Source: Sacculina carcini (lineage: Eukaryota > Arthropoda > Thecostraca > Sacculinidae). From it: a stretch of DNA of 64,000 nt. The notes below the pieces were generated by a model. That model ran no database searches and was not told the origin of the DNA. It worked only from the letters and a program-made list of their open reading frames with translations. This document shows, in pieces, positions 14,195 through 24,151 of the stretch. Each line of letters starts with the position of its first letter. Position 1 is the first letter of the stretch. Made by a program: the position numbers and the translations under genes. The DNA lies in NCBI GenBank assembly GCA_916048095.2, contig OU696594.1, positions 5,089,781 to 5,153,780 on the forward strand. The letters run 5' to 3'.

Positions 14195-14401
14195 TCGTTT
14201 GTGTGTATGTATGTATGTGTGTGTGTATCTATCTGTGTGTGTTTTTTGTGTGTATGTTTATGTGTGTGTGTGTGTATGTGTGTGTATTAGGAGAGGAATG
14301 AAGAGTGTGATGATGAAGCCACATTATCTCAGGCTCGATGCTGGGATGACTATAATGATTCTCATCGACGCGGAGAAGGAAACCGTCATAACCGCAGTTG
14401 A
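3754..14401 (+). CDS. IGBP1: IGBP1/TAP42 (alpha4), regulatory subunit of PP2A-type phosphatases
   Basis: Seven coding exons: 3754-3861, 4901-5080, 6339-6587, 7631-7782, 12746-13000, 13578-13674 and 14291-14401. They join in phase to 383 aa (human about 340, fly Tap42 about 380). Seen: exon 2 has the SLKFLLLPFYLAEL helix. Exon 3 has ARADVYFRDFIQRC and the basic SRQREERISRFRRQK stretch. Exon 5 has the family signature FGAGYSSLPTMTVEEFY. Exon 7 has LSQARCWDDYNDSHRRGEGN, matching the conserved C-terminal RxWDDWKDxxPRGxGN. Known: the N-terminal helical domain binds and stabilises the catalytic subunits of PP2A, PP4 and PP6 in the cytosol. An acceptor AG at 3731-3732 just upstream of the ATG suggests a 5' UTR exon further left. 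Intron 4 (about 5 kb) carries the nuclear-receptor-domain LINE. Most acceptors are preceded by TG-rich DNA. The weakest junction is the exon 6 donor (gtcaaa). Confidence 0.93.
3903..4105 (+). repeat. SINE family A fragment with snap-back end (IGBP1 intron 1)
   Basis: Plus-oriented copy running from CTCTCTAATACGTCTTCCG to the GCAGCTGTTACTTGAGGCC tail. Its left end is a near-perfect palindrome at about 3903-3955. AGAGAGGGCCACTTCCCCAG is followed after nine bases by its inverse, so two inverted SINE pieces meet. About 4100-4200 continues into a fragment of the hAT-type MITE family (ATTGTCCTGTTTTGTCCGAC). Confidence 0.75.
4400..4830 (-). pseudogene. hAT transposase C-terminal fragment
   Basis: On the minus strand about 4793-4500 reads NEASDDPFALLE, then an acidic Gln/Gly-rich stretch, and continues in another frame to FSTADYVLRPKR, TSDRLEKLVFIKGN and a stop at 4427-4429. 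This is the hAT-family C-terminal dimerisation region (known motif: F-S-x-A, later R...L..L...N). It is a dead fragment in IGBP1 intron 1 with at least one frameshift and no N-terminal zinc finger or catalytic core in the neighbourhood. Confidence 0.75.
5100..5425 (-). repeat. tRNA-derived SINE (family A), near complete
   Basis: This copy lies in IGBP1 intron 2, 20 bp after the exon 2 donor. Body landmarks are as in the other copies. The tRNA-like head at the right end has B box GGTTCGATACC and ends at about 5412. It is abruptly followed by a second short tail fragment (GTGTAGCAGCTGTCACTTAG). Confidence 0.85.
5440..5810. other. AT-rich intron sequence, nothing recognised
   Basis: Part of IGBP1 intron 2. 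It is T-rich low-complexity sequence with no coding or repeat landmark that I can identify. Confidence 0.6.
5815..6338. repeat. TG/CA-rich tract ending at IGBP1 exon 3
   Basis: Interrupted (TG)n and (CA)n runs fill about 5815-5870, 5948-5970, 6055-6085 and 6100-6330. The last run stops 8 bp short of the exon 3 acceptor at 6337-6338. At 5971-6020 a GTAAAGTAAAGTAAAATAAA run followed by TTGCTTTATTGTAC looks like an inverted L2-type LINE 3' tail. Confidence 0.75.
6595..7210. repeat. LINE 3'-tail fragments and TG microsatellites (IGBP1 intron 3)
   Basis: At 6595-6650, TTCAAG tandem units followed by AAGTTTATTGCCATGAAC look like an inverted LINE 3' terminus. A similar piece (AGTAAGTGAGTTGGCCTTTA) lies at about 6890-6990. 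(TG)n runs occupy 6795-6885 and 7065-7205. Confidence 0.65.
7225..7345 (+). repeat. Dispersed hairpin-rich repeat (family B)
   Basis: Family B core: AATTACAGGcAAATTCAGTA, GCATGGGGgAAGAGTGCAAG and TGCACTATTACCACCCTGCG, then GTGGCCCCATGTGTACTGGA and AGCTAACC. It contains two short hairpins (GTGCAagTGCAC and CCACCctgCGGTGG). About ten copies occur in this window in both orientations. It is SINE-like in length, with no tRNA head visible. Confidence 0.8.
7785..8225. repeat. CA-rich tract with an inverted-repeat segment (IGBP1 intron 4)
   Basis: CA-rich DNA begins five bases after the exon 4 donor and runs to about 8215. It includes an (AT)n run at 7917-7956. About 7875-8030 (GACAAAAGAAACGGTATCAC, GGATTGAAGTTTTTTTCTCT) is the inverse of about 15205-15358 and of about 20260-20355. 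Confidence 0.75.
8340..11790 (+). mobile_element. Non-LTR retrotransposon with nuclear-receptor-type zinc finger, PHD finger, RT and RLE-like C terminus
   Basis: About 8705-8925 reads as a C4 DNA-binding domain: CVVC, HGQTHLRFGAVVCRACQAFF, then CQNGGHC and CAPCRLEKCIAAGM, interrupted by one TGA (8798-8800). In the same frame about 8990-9125 is a PHD-like finger (CSVC...CNAC...HLSCAG...WCCDGC). The RT follows: palm FKLDLQNAFNTVSRR, GVQQGDPLGPLLFAL and active site WYLDDVTLGG. The C terminus has a CxCG..H..C knuckle (about 11250-11300), then RPDGITVYP and LVWDAT (about 11430-11490), resembling a restriction-like endonuclease. The copy is decayed. In-frame stops lie at 8798, 9497 and 10018. Frameshifts lie near 9825, near 9990 and in a T run near 10650. 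It lies in IGBP1 intron 4, sense to the gene, and is GC-richer than its surroundings. The clade is not assigned and no clear target duplication is seen. Confidence 0.8.
11815..12010. repeat. AT and CA microsatellites with a large palindrome
   Basis: (TA)n runs at 11818-11857 and 11873-11903 follow the LINE end. Around the second run CTGTCTGTTCGTGTTATATA (from about 11858) is mirrored by TATATAACACACGAACAGAC (to about 11918). This can fold as a long cruciform. CA-rich DNA follows to 12005. Confidence 0.8.
12010..12740. other. AT-rich end of IGBP1 intron 4
   Basis: No recognised repeat or coding sequence. The intron ends in CTAATCTACAG before exon 5 at 12746. This acceptor, unlike most others here, lacks a TG run. 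Confidence 0.6.
13020..13577. repeat. Degenerate TATTTAGTATA tandem repeat (IGBP1 intron 5)
   Basis: About 13040-13460 consists of loosely repeated units of the form TTTAGTATATTTTCTATATG with drift, an AT-rich degenerate minisatellite. The intron ends with TG and TCTG tandem units (13534-13568) shortly before the exon 6 acceptor. Confidence 0.65.
13703..13755 (-). repeat. SINE family A tail fragment (IGBP1 intron 6)
   Basis: Only the tail (TCAAGTGACAGCTGCTACAC, GGGAAGAAGTCGAAGCTTAT) is present, about 30 bp after the exon 6 donor. Confidence 0.75.
13930..14290. repeat. TG-rich tract running into IGBP1 exon 7
   Basis: Interrupted (TG)n fills the rest of intron 6 up to TGTGTGTATTAG at the exon 7 acceptor. 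Confidence 0.85.
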
Positions 14402-14402
14402 G

Positions 14403-15215
14403 AGTCTGTTTGTATGTTTTATGTGTGTGTGTGTGTGTGTGTTTTATGTGTTTGTTTGTGTGTGTGTTTGCTTGTGTGTTTTATGTGTGTTTGTTTGTGT
14501 GTGTGTTTTATGTGTGTTTGCTTGTGTGTTTTATGTGTGTTTGCTTGTGTGTTTTATGTGTGTTTGTTTGTGTGTTTTATGTTTGTTTGTGTGTGTGTGT
14601 ATGTTTTATGTGTGTTTGTGTGTGTGTATGTTTTATGTGTGTGTGTGTTTGCTTGTGTGTTTTATGTGTGTTTGTGTGTGTATGTTTTATGTGTATGTTT
14701 TATGTGTGTTTGTGTGTATGTTTGTGTGTTTTATGTGTGTTTGTGTGTGTGTGTGTTTGTTTGTATGTTTTATGTGTGTTTGTGTGTATTTTTTATGTGT
14801 GTGTGTGTGTGTTTTATGTGTGTGTGTGTGTGTTTTATGTGTGTGTGTGTGTGTGTTTTTATGTGTGTTTGTTTGTGTGTTTTATGTGTGTTTGTTTGTG
14901 TGTTTGTTTGTGTGTTTTATGTGTGTTTGTGTGTATGTTTTATGTGTGTGTGTGTGTGTGTTTGTTTGTGTGTTTTATGTGTGTGTGTTTGTGTTTTTAT
15001 GTGTGTTTGCTTGTGTGTTTTATGTGTGTTTGTATGCGTGTTTTATGTGTGTTCGTGTGTGTTTGTGTGTTTTATGTGTGTTTGTTTGTGTGTATGTTTT
15101 ATGTGTGTGTGTGTGTTTGCTTGTATGTTTTATGTGTGTTTTATGTGTGTTTGTGTGTGTGTGTGTTTGTTTGTGTGTGTGTTTTATGTGTGTTTGTGTG
15201 TGTGTGTGTGTTAAC
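14403..15215. repeat. TGTGTGTTTTATGTGTGTTTG minisatellite
   Basis: About 810 bp of a T/G minisatellite with roughly 20-35 bp higher-order units begins directly after the IGBP1 stop codon (14399-14401), so the 3' UTR would consist of it. It yields long Cys/Val/Phe open frames in all three forward phases. These are artefacts of repeat lengths and not genes. Confidence 0.9.
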
Positions 15216-15360
15216 TTTGAGGCTTGATCTATGTGTATGTTAGTGTGTGTGTGTGTGTGTGTGTGTTGGTATGTGATTTGTTGTGTCATATTGTGAGAGA
15301 GAAAAAATCTTCAATCCAGATATATGTATTGTGATACCGTTTCTGTTGTCATGTGGTGTT
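15205..15360. repeat. Dispersed repeat, inverse of 7875-8030
   Basis: Shares GAGGCTTGATCTATG, ATATTGTGAGAGAGAAAAAA and TGTGATACCGTTTCTGTTGT with about 20260-20355 (same orientation) and with about 7875-8030 (opposite orientation). Confidence 0.75.
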
Positions 15361-15711
15361 TGTGTGTATGTTTGTATGTGTTTTTGCATGTATATATGAA
15401 TACATTTGTATGTGTGTGTTGTTATGGATTGAATTTTTCCTCAATTTGAAGACTTCTACAAAAGTCTATTTGGTCCCATTTCTGTTAGCGTCTTCGATTG
15501 TTGCCAATATGGGCGTTTTGTTTCGGAAGGCTGTTCAATGTTTATCATTATCAATCAAAATTATCTATCGTTGGTCCCTGACCATATTAAGCCCATGCAT
15601 CCACTTTTCAGGCCTGAAATACTTGGTTGTATAGTAGTACGGTTCAGTAAGCCCACCCAAAATTAATAACTTTTTTCCGTTAGTATATTTCAAATGCTCT
15701 ATTTTACTACA

Positions 15712-17110
15712 CATCTATATCTATATATATAAAAGAGATCCTCTGTGTGTGTGTGTGTGTGTGTGTGTCTGTGTGTTCACCATCCTTGGTCCATTTTCTA
15801 TCAGCTAATACTCGGCCACCACTTGGCGTACCCGCTGAAAATTTATACCATCATGTTGGAAATTTTCTTGTCTACACTTAACACTAAGTTTTAAATTTTT
15901 AAAATGAAACCAAAAAAAGTTATTGCGGTGAAAAGACAAAATGAACCCTAAAAAATTCGAAAATTTTGGTCGATTTTCTGAAGACTACTCCTCCTAAACC
16001 AGCAATGGTACAACTATACAAATTATACCACTGTGTATAAAATTTTATCTTCTACTCAACGCACTATAATTTATACCCAAAAATTGAATATAAAACATGT
16101 AAAATGGAAAAAAATTCAATCTACATTCAAAATTTTATTCAAACTCCACGCGTCAAATTTTCTATACTTTTTTCTCTATTTCTCAAAAAATAATTATCAC
16201 ACATCTAAATAAATAATACCATCATGCTGGGAATTTTCTTTTCTACAACACAGTATAATTTTTAATTTTACAAAGTGTATTAAAAAAAGTTACGGCGGTG
16301 TGAAGTGTAAATGACAAAGTCAAAAAGGCAAAATTAGCACACAAAAACGTGAATATTTTGGTCAATATTCCGCTATCTATTCCTCATAAACCAGCAATGG
16401 TACAGCTATAAACATTATACTATTGTGTAGATAATTTTGTGTTCTACAAGATAAGCTATAATTTATACCCACAAATGATACAAAAAACGTGTAAAATTGG
16501 CTAAATTCTCAAATACATCCAAAATTACACATGAACACCGGGCGACTAAAATTAATTTATTTTTCTAAATATTTCTCAGGAACTATTCGTTACACATTTA
16601 AATAAATTATACCATCGTGCTAGAAATCTTGTTTTCTACAATACGGTATAATTTGTAATTTTCCAAAGTATATCTGAAGGAAGTTACGGCTGTGTAAAGT
16701 CAAAAGGACATATTGCCAATTTGACAGCTATTATGCGCACTTGCGATTACACAGGAATATACTACTCTGTAGATAATTTTGTGTTCTACAAGATAAGCTA
16801 TAATTTATACCCATAAATGATACAAAAAACGTGTAAATAGGCAAAATTCTCAAATACATCCAAAATTACACTTGAACACCGGGCGACTAAAATTTATTCA
16901 TTTTTCTACTATTTCTCAGTAACTATTTGTTACACATAAAAATAAATTATACCATCGTGCTAGAAATCTTGTTTTCTACAATACGGTATAATTTGTAATT
17001 TTCCAAAGTGTATCTGAAGGAAGTTACGGCGGTGTAAAGTCAAAAGGACATATTGCCAATTTGACAGCTATTATGCGCACTTGCGATTACACAGGAATAT
17101 ACACCGATTA
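15712..17110 (+). mobile_element. Helitron-like element start with about 336-bp tandem repeats
   Basis: The left end, TCTATATATATAAAAGAGAT followed by CCTCTGTGTG, has the AT-rich TC... start followed by TG typical of Helitron 5' ends. Inside, a unit containing CTATAATTTATACCCA, AAAACGTGTAAA and CACCGGGCGACTAAAAT is repeated. Units about 16427-16762 and 16763-17102 are nearly identical. More diverged units occupy about 15840-16425. I see no Rep/helicase coding sequence, so it is non-autonomous. Family assignment is an inference from end structure. Confidence 0.55.
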
Positions 17111-20062
17111 AATTTCACTGAAGCCCAATCACAATTAAGAATGCATCATATTAGCTCCAAGCATGGATGGTGTGGTTTCATTGGGTACAGTTTAATTAAT
17201 GCTACACTATACTGAATAGAAAGGCTTTATTGTCCTCAATATTTACACATGAATTGTTCCGCCCGACGGGCGGGTAAAATACTACTGGGAACAAAGTTAA
17301 CTACTGAATTTTACTGTATAATTTAATTGGTTCAATTTCAAGTTGCATAAGCTTACGTTGCATAAGGATATGGTTTGTATTATCATGCAATGCCAACTAT
17401 ATGAATATGCTATATACAACTATAACTATACATACGACTATATAAATCTGGAATTATACAGATGACTGAAAGTTTCATTGTTTTGATATTGTTGCACTTC
17501 TGAATTACTACACACGAAGGACGGGTGTGAATTTGAGTAGTGTTGAGGGAAAAACATCGTCAATAATTAAAACAAGAATTTACAAATTTGACTTTTCTGT
17601 TGGTCGTTTTTCATCAATTTTCCTTGTGTTTGTTTCGTGTTTGAGTTCTGAATTATTCCGCACGACGGGCAGCTTTAAATATGAGGCGGGTTGTGGAAAA
17701 ACATGTTTTCTAAATTGAAACATAAATTTCACATTTAGACTTTTATATTGGCTAAAACTTTCCTATGGGTTTGTTTTTCTTTTTCAATTTTCACTAATTT
17801 TTTTATGAATTGAATATTAATTACATTTTATGAGCTGTTCCGCACGACGGGCGGGCTTAAATCTATAATAATAAAGCTCAACGTACATGTGTGAGTGAGT
17901 GAGTGAGTGAGTGTGTGTGCACAACGGCACATTGGTGTATATTGGTGTGTGTGTCTGTGTGTCGATATGCCATGACTCACGTGCATTGCAGCGAGCGTTT
18001 GCATGTATCTATAAAGAGTGGGTTTAAATGATAGCGAGGTATATTATATTTTGCTAGCAGTAAATATTCTAGCGATAAAAGTAGAATAGCTCTTAAGCAA
18101 ATGATTTTGGAGAATGATGTGAACCTTTAAATATATTTTGCGATCTGATGATATATGTATTAGGAATATTATTATAATATTGTATTATATGAATAATACG
18201 TAGCAGAATATAGATTGCATAATATAATATCGGCTGTAATATCAAGGGCTGTAATATCGGTGTAATCCAAAAAATAACAACTGTATGAATATGATGCATT
18301 AGTGGAAGCATTAATCGGGAATTATGAGATAATATGATAATGGTGTATAATTATATCGCATTATGCAACAAATGTGAATTTAGCTGCCTTACAGCTTGGT
18401 CCCGATACTATATTGGCGGGTTGAGAGAAAAGTATTGGTGGGCCGCGTGTTTGGGACCCCTGGGGTAGATAATCTCAGTCTTCTGATTACAAATTATGAT
18501 CGCATCAGTATATTTTGTGATCACAAACTAATAAGTTAAATCACCTCAGACTAGGCTGAGAGCGGTCAAGATTGAATGGTTGGGTTGGGTTGGGTAGGTT
18601 TGACTCAGGTTATATTGGGTTTTAATGATAGCGGAAAATATATATATTTTAACAATAAATATTATAGCGGTAAAAGTGAAATAGGACTTAAGCAAATGAT
18701 ATTGGGGAATGATGTTAAGTAATAAATATAGTTTGGAAACATTCTGATGAAAAGATTTCATCATCTTTCATTGTTTGTTTCGTGTTTGTGTTCTGAATTA
18801 TACCACACGACGGGCAGATTTATATATCAGGCGGGTTGAGGGATAGTATTTGTCAAAATAAGAACAAAAATATTCACATTTAGACTTTTCTATTGGTTAA
18901 GATATTTATAGGTTACATTTTTTGGTTTTCAATTTGTATTCATTATATTTTATGGATTTGATATGAATTTTATTGTATGAATTGTTCCGCACGACGGGCG
19001 GGTTTAAAAAAAGTGTTTTTAGTTCATTATTTCAAATGGTTCATTTAAAAAAGGTAATTTTTTTAAATAAAATTGCTCCGCGGGCAGCAACTATAGACAA
19101 TAGAACGTTCAATTTCCCCTGTAGAATTAATCCATACACAAAACCAATGGATTTGACTTCAAATATGAATTTTATTGTATGAATTGTTCCGCACGACGGG
19201 TGGGTTTAAAAAAAAGTGTTTCCATTTTTAGTTCATTTTTTCAAACGGTTCATTTAAAAAAAGGTATTTTTTAATAAAAATGCTCCGCGGGCAGCAACTA
19301 TAGACAATAGAACGTTCAATTTACCCTGTAGAATTAATCCATTCACAAAACCAATGGATTTGACTTCGAGATCCAGTACGGATCGTGTTCGAGTTCTGAA
19401 TTATTGAGCACGACGGGCGGGTTCAAAAATGACTCAGGCGGACTGAGGGGAAATATTTTGTCGAAATAAAAATAATTAAACTTATAATTTTCAATAGATG
19501 AATATTTTTATGAGTGTACCCTATTTCATTTTATTTTTCCATATTTTTTTATGAATTGAATATGAATTTCATGTTATGAATTGCTCCACACAACGGGCGG
19601 GTTTTAATGATATATATATACATATAGAAGAAATTATCTGTCTGTCTGTGTATGTATGCTTGAATATGAGGTGACATAATTGCGCTGGTTCATGGTTCGC
19701 TGGTTCAATGATCAGGGGCTTCAAACGCAAACGAAGAGATGGCTCATTATTATGAAATAAAAATGTCCCGCGGGCAGCAATAAAACGTTCAATTTCACCG
19801 TGTAGAATGAATTCATATACAAAACTAATGGATTTGACTTCAAGAACCAGAACGGATGGTGTTCGAGCTCTGAATTATTCCGCACGTCGGCCGGGTTTAA
19901 ATATGAATCGGGCTGAGTGAAAATATTTTGTCAAAATAAAATTAAAAATAATGAAATTTAGACTTTTTAATTGATTAAGGTTTTTATGAGTTTGCCTTAT
20001 TTATTTTTAATTTGCAATATTTTTATGAATTGCTCCGCACAACGGGCGGGTTTTAATGCTAG
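17110..20062 (+). mobile_element. Helitron-like patchwork with repeated GACGGGCGGG 3'-end motif
   Basis: The motif GAATTGTTCCGCACGACGGG plus CGGGTTTAAA recurs, with variation, near 17251, 17650, 17830, 18796, 18978, 19182, 19396, 19578, 19872 and 20028. The last copy ends GGGCGGGTTTTAATGCTAG before T, the CTRR-T pattern of a Helitron 3' end preceded by a short GC hairpin. New AT-rich starts followed by GTGTG or CTGTCTGTG occur at about 17855 and 19605. Accessory repeated blocks (ATTGTCTATAG..., CCAATGGATTTGACTTC) occur between. I see no coding domain. Confidence 0.55.
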
Positions 20063-20259
20063 TATACAATATATTGAAGAAAATTCGTCTTTTCCTATTA
20101 TTTGTGTGTTAATTTAAGCTTTTAATCAAACTATTTCACATATTTGTACTTTATCAACGTTATAACGATATAATTAATACTTAAATAATGCTTGTTATTT
20201 TGGGTAAATATAAATATGGGTGTGCTAACCACTACACCACGAAGTCCAACATTGGTTAA

Positions 20260-20570
20260 ACATTATTTTTGTGTCATATTTTGAGAGAGAAAAAATCTTC
20301 AATCCTTATATATGTGTTGTGATACCGTTTCTGTTGTCATGTGGTGTTTGTGCATGTATATATGAATACATTTGTAGGTGTGTGTGTGTGACAATGGTGT
20401 AGTCTAGTCTTTAACAATGGTGTAGTCTTGTGCTTTATAAGTACAATCTATTGATTTTGGGTTAGCTTCCAGTACACATGGGGCCACCGCAGGGTGGTAA
20501 TAGTGCACTTGCACTCTTCCCCCATGCTACTGTATTTGCCTGTAATTAATAATAATAATATTTTTATACA
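20260..20570. repeat. Dispersed repeat piece followed by family B repeat (minus)
   Basis: About 20260-20355 matches 15270-15358. About 20457-20562 is family B in minus orientation (GGTTAGCTTCCAGTACACAT through CTGTAATTAATAATAATA). An (AT)n run follows at 20578-20604. Confidence 0.75.
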
Positions 20571-20712
20571 CACACTCATATATATATATATATATATATA
20601 TATAAACAAATACACACATTTCAACGTATATATTTCTTGATATCAACACTGAATTCTGTTTCCGATTAAATTTTTCACGCACAAATCTAAAATCTAATTT
20701 CAATCAAGGCTG

Positions 20713-20788
<76 letters not shown>
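20713..20788. repeat. (TG)n microsatellite
   Basis: A nearly pure TG run of about 75 bp. Confidence 0.95.
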
Positions 20789-20789
<1 letters not shown>

Positions 20790-20793
20790 CGAT

Positions 20794-20911
20794 TTAGCTG
20801 TCTTTGTGTGTATGAGTGTGAATTTTCTCTTCAACGTGTTGCATAAGTTTTCGAGCTCTGTTTTGAGTATCGCTTAGCGAATACATCTTCATTCCATCTA
20901 CGGTCAGTCTT
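20794..20911 (-). CDS. ZMYND12: Tentative last exon of ZMYND12
   Basis: After a sense-strand TG-rich stretch and an AG acceptor (20913-20912), the minus strand is open for 38 codons and then a TAA at 20796-20794. It contains DGMKMYSLSDTQNRARKLM and QHVEEKI. This resembles the amphipathic TPR-like C-terminal end of ZMYND12 (human YGMRALSLAKEQ...). It would need to enter in phase 2, whereas the last sure exon (25288-25465) leaves phase 1. At least one more exon must therefore lie between. The assignment rests on composition, position and strand. Confidence 0.4.
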
Positions 20912-20929
20912 CTGTTCTCACACACACAC

Positions 20930-21553
20930 AAACACACACAAACATACAGTGTCGTGCGTACAAACTCAAGCACACAAACCTATCAAAACAGACGTATAAA
21001 TTTTTCTAGGTAATAGTGTACAGAAGCAGATAAAGATCACATATATTATACACACAGAGATCACAGATCAAAGATCATATTTACATACAGATCAAGTATA
21101 CGTACGGATCAAAGATCTGATACAGATTACAAGATCATATAAACATAGATCACAAGTCGAATATAAACACAAATACATGAACTCACGTACATACATACAA
21201 ATATAATATATATGATTTAATCCTTGCTTTGTACTATGGGTTTTTTTCTGCAAAAAATCATCAACGAAACTTGAAGAAACTTCGAGCTAGATGTATGAAT
21301 TTTGAATAAAAACAGTTTTGCAATTACGTCGTTTGTTGTTTATCTTGTTTATATTGTTATCAAAAATCCATGATATTGGGATGGATATCCATGATATCCA
21401 TTGGGATGGCAACAAGCAGAAAAGGATTGATAACCCCTGAGAATGTTCGTTGGTTTTGGTGTCTTCTTCCCTAAGCTCTATTCCTCATCAACTTTATCAT
21501 TTCCAATATCTATTTGCCTTTTTTCTTTTGACCCTAATGTATTTATATTTTTG

Positions 21554-21609
<56 letters not shown>

Positions 21610-22380
21610 GAGTACTCATATATAGTTTTTTTAATACTTTATTCCATTATTGCTGGCTTGTTTTGTTACTAGTACGCATTCAAACCTTATATTTTATCTT
21701 TTATCTTTTTATATCTTTCTAGGTATATATATATATATATTAGCGATATAAAAATATATTGATTAATTGATTGATTTTTGGCAATACCCATATTGATGAA
21801 GCGATTCCTTGTTTTCTAGCCAATGTCGTGTGGTGTTTATAATGTGTTGTATTATAAAGCGTCCTTTTAGCCATTGCAGATTACTGGGCTCATCTTCGGC
21901 TGTTCTTTGTCTAACTGAGATATACGTTTGTGAGCGATCTGTTGAAATCAACACACATACACACATTAAAACAGGCACATACGCGTATGTTTGAATATGC
22001 ATGTGTGTGTTTGAGTAAATGTCTGTGTGTGTGTGTGTGTGTGTATGTGTGTATACGAGTATGTGTGTGCTTGTGTGTGTGTGTTTGTGTGTTGTTCAAC
22101 GTTGCATACAGATTGCAGGTTGCATGGCTGTTCTGACGCTTTGCAAACGTGTGCACACCTTGCAAACACACCACTACGTACATACACAGACAAACACAGA
22201 CAAACACACTCATACACACAAACTTGCACACACACACAACACAGTAACACATACACATACACTCATACACACAAACTTGGATCAGTTACAACTGTGGTTG
22301 TTCAAGTTCTGCGGGACTTTTGATCGAAGAAAGGTGTTTAATTCCAATCGAAGAAGACATCAATAACTGGCCAATTCTAC
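20930..22380. other. Low-complexity DNA upstream of the small membrane-protein gene
   Basis: About 21040-21180 is built from degenerate AGATCA-type repeats. An (AT)n run lies at 21559-21607. TG/CA-rich tracts lie at about 21950-22095 and 22180-22275. About 21763-21950 on the minus strand is open but matches nothing I recognise. Confidence 0.6.
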
Positions 22381-22381
22381 A

Positions 22382-24116
22382 ATGGTGAATTTCACTTCAA
22401 TCGTGGTGATAGGGGTGTACTGTGTAGTTCTCTATATCGCTTGGTACTTCATCAAACAACAGGTGAGATGTCTAAGCTATATATGTCTAAGCTTCGTGCG
22501 AAATTTATCAAAAATAGGTTTCTACTTATGTTTTATATACTTTCAAAGAAAACTGTTTTTTCTTACAAGAGGTTTCAGCTGTATGAATGGATATTGAATA
22601 AATTTTTTAAGTTATTTCGTCGTAATAACTGAAAGTGATTACGTTCCTGAATAAACACTGGTTTAATTAAATTTAATAAATTATTTAATTTTTATTTTAT
22701 TTGCAGTTGAATATAGTCATTTTTCATTGACCAGTGTTTGTGCTGCTGTAGCGCAAAAGTAAACAAAAATATCTACAAATTTGTCATGAAAAAACATCCA
22801 AAAGTGTGCATAGCTCGGATCTTAGGTTAAAAATATAAATAATTGTCATATTTAATAAATTTTGACTATGGAAAATGGGAAAAACATTAATAGGCATAAA
22901 TTTGAGAAGTGAACGTTTCTGAATAGGTCTACTTTTATTTTCATAATATATGAAGACATGTAGACATCCATAATCTATGCAGAATCTAATGTATATAGAC
23001 CAGTGGTTCTTAATCTTTTTTCTCACTGATTCTCCACTTTTTAATGGGCCATCTCATCTTCATTTTCCACACAACATCACCGATCGATTCAATAAATTCA
23101 GTTGTTACATCATAAAGTAAATGTGCTTAGAGGTGATTAGAAACCAAAATAAATGAATTTGAATTGATAAAAACACACACATAGTTGTCCTGTTCTGTCC
23201 GACCTTTAGCTTCCCACTTGACAACTCTTCCATTCCCCACCAGACAGGGGAATTTCCCACACAGGTTAAGAACCACTGGTATAGACAAATCGGTGTGATC
23301 ATGCGCGTAGATTTTGGGGTAATGGGGGTAAATATGCCCCTACGAAAAATTGGCTTGGGGTGTATGAATATGCAATTATATCCATTTCCCCCCGATAATT
23401 CAGCTGAGTTCAGTTCATTGGGTATATGTTCCCATCAAAATTAACATAGCTAAAAAGTAACAATACACGACAAGTGTGTGTGCAATTATATGCAATATAC
23501 TTTTCATCGAGGTATGTGTGTGTTATAATTGACTAGGCATAAAATATTTGAGGATTCCCTGCGATTGGCCAACTGAGTCAACTTTGAACACTAATTCCAC
23601 GTCTTAAAATAGCAATATTTTTCTCATTATAATCAGTAATAATAATAATAATAATAAAATTGTTTTTTTTCTGACAGCTGCTGATAATTGCTCAGCAAAA
23701 TCCGGTAATTAATTCAAAACAGCATAAAAATATCCAAAAATTCATCTACAAATCATTTAATCCATTTTTATTTGTTGGCTAGAGTATTTTATATAATATT
23801 TTCTATTGTAATATATGCATATAAGTTAAGGTTGTATCAGGGATATATTAAATTATATTCGACCACTCTCTGACAAATTGTTTTTAATTCATCAATTAAA
23901 TTTGTCATTTACGTACTTCTAGAAAAATTAATTATATCTGGCGTCTCAAGTTATGATATATCACACCTTTCGTAAAGCAATTATATATCAGAATCAATTA
24001 TTTTTTGTGTGTCTCATAATATCTTTGTGTGTGTGTGTGTGTGTGTATGTGATTGTATTCACATGTGTGTGTGTATGTGATTGTATTCACATGTGTGTGT
24101 GTATGTGATTGTATTC

Positions 24117-24151
<35 letters not shown>

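Noticed and set aside
14112-15243. Open frames of 266-371 codons rich in Cys, Val and Phe
   Set aside because: They arise from the TGTGTTTTATG minisatellite, occur in all forward phases and have no domain. Only 14291-14401 in this stretch is coding (IGBP1 exon 7).
21763-21960. Minus-strand open frame with possible acceptor as a missing ZMYND12 exon
   Set aside because: After the plausible AG (ATCTCAG) the frame can be read, but the peptide shows no similarity to ZMYND12 or any family I know.
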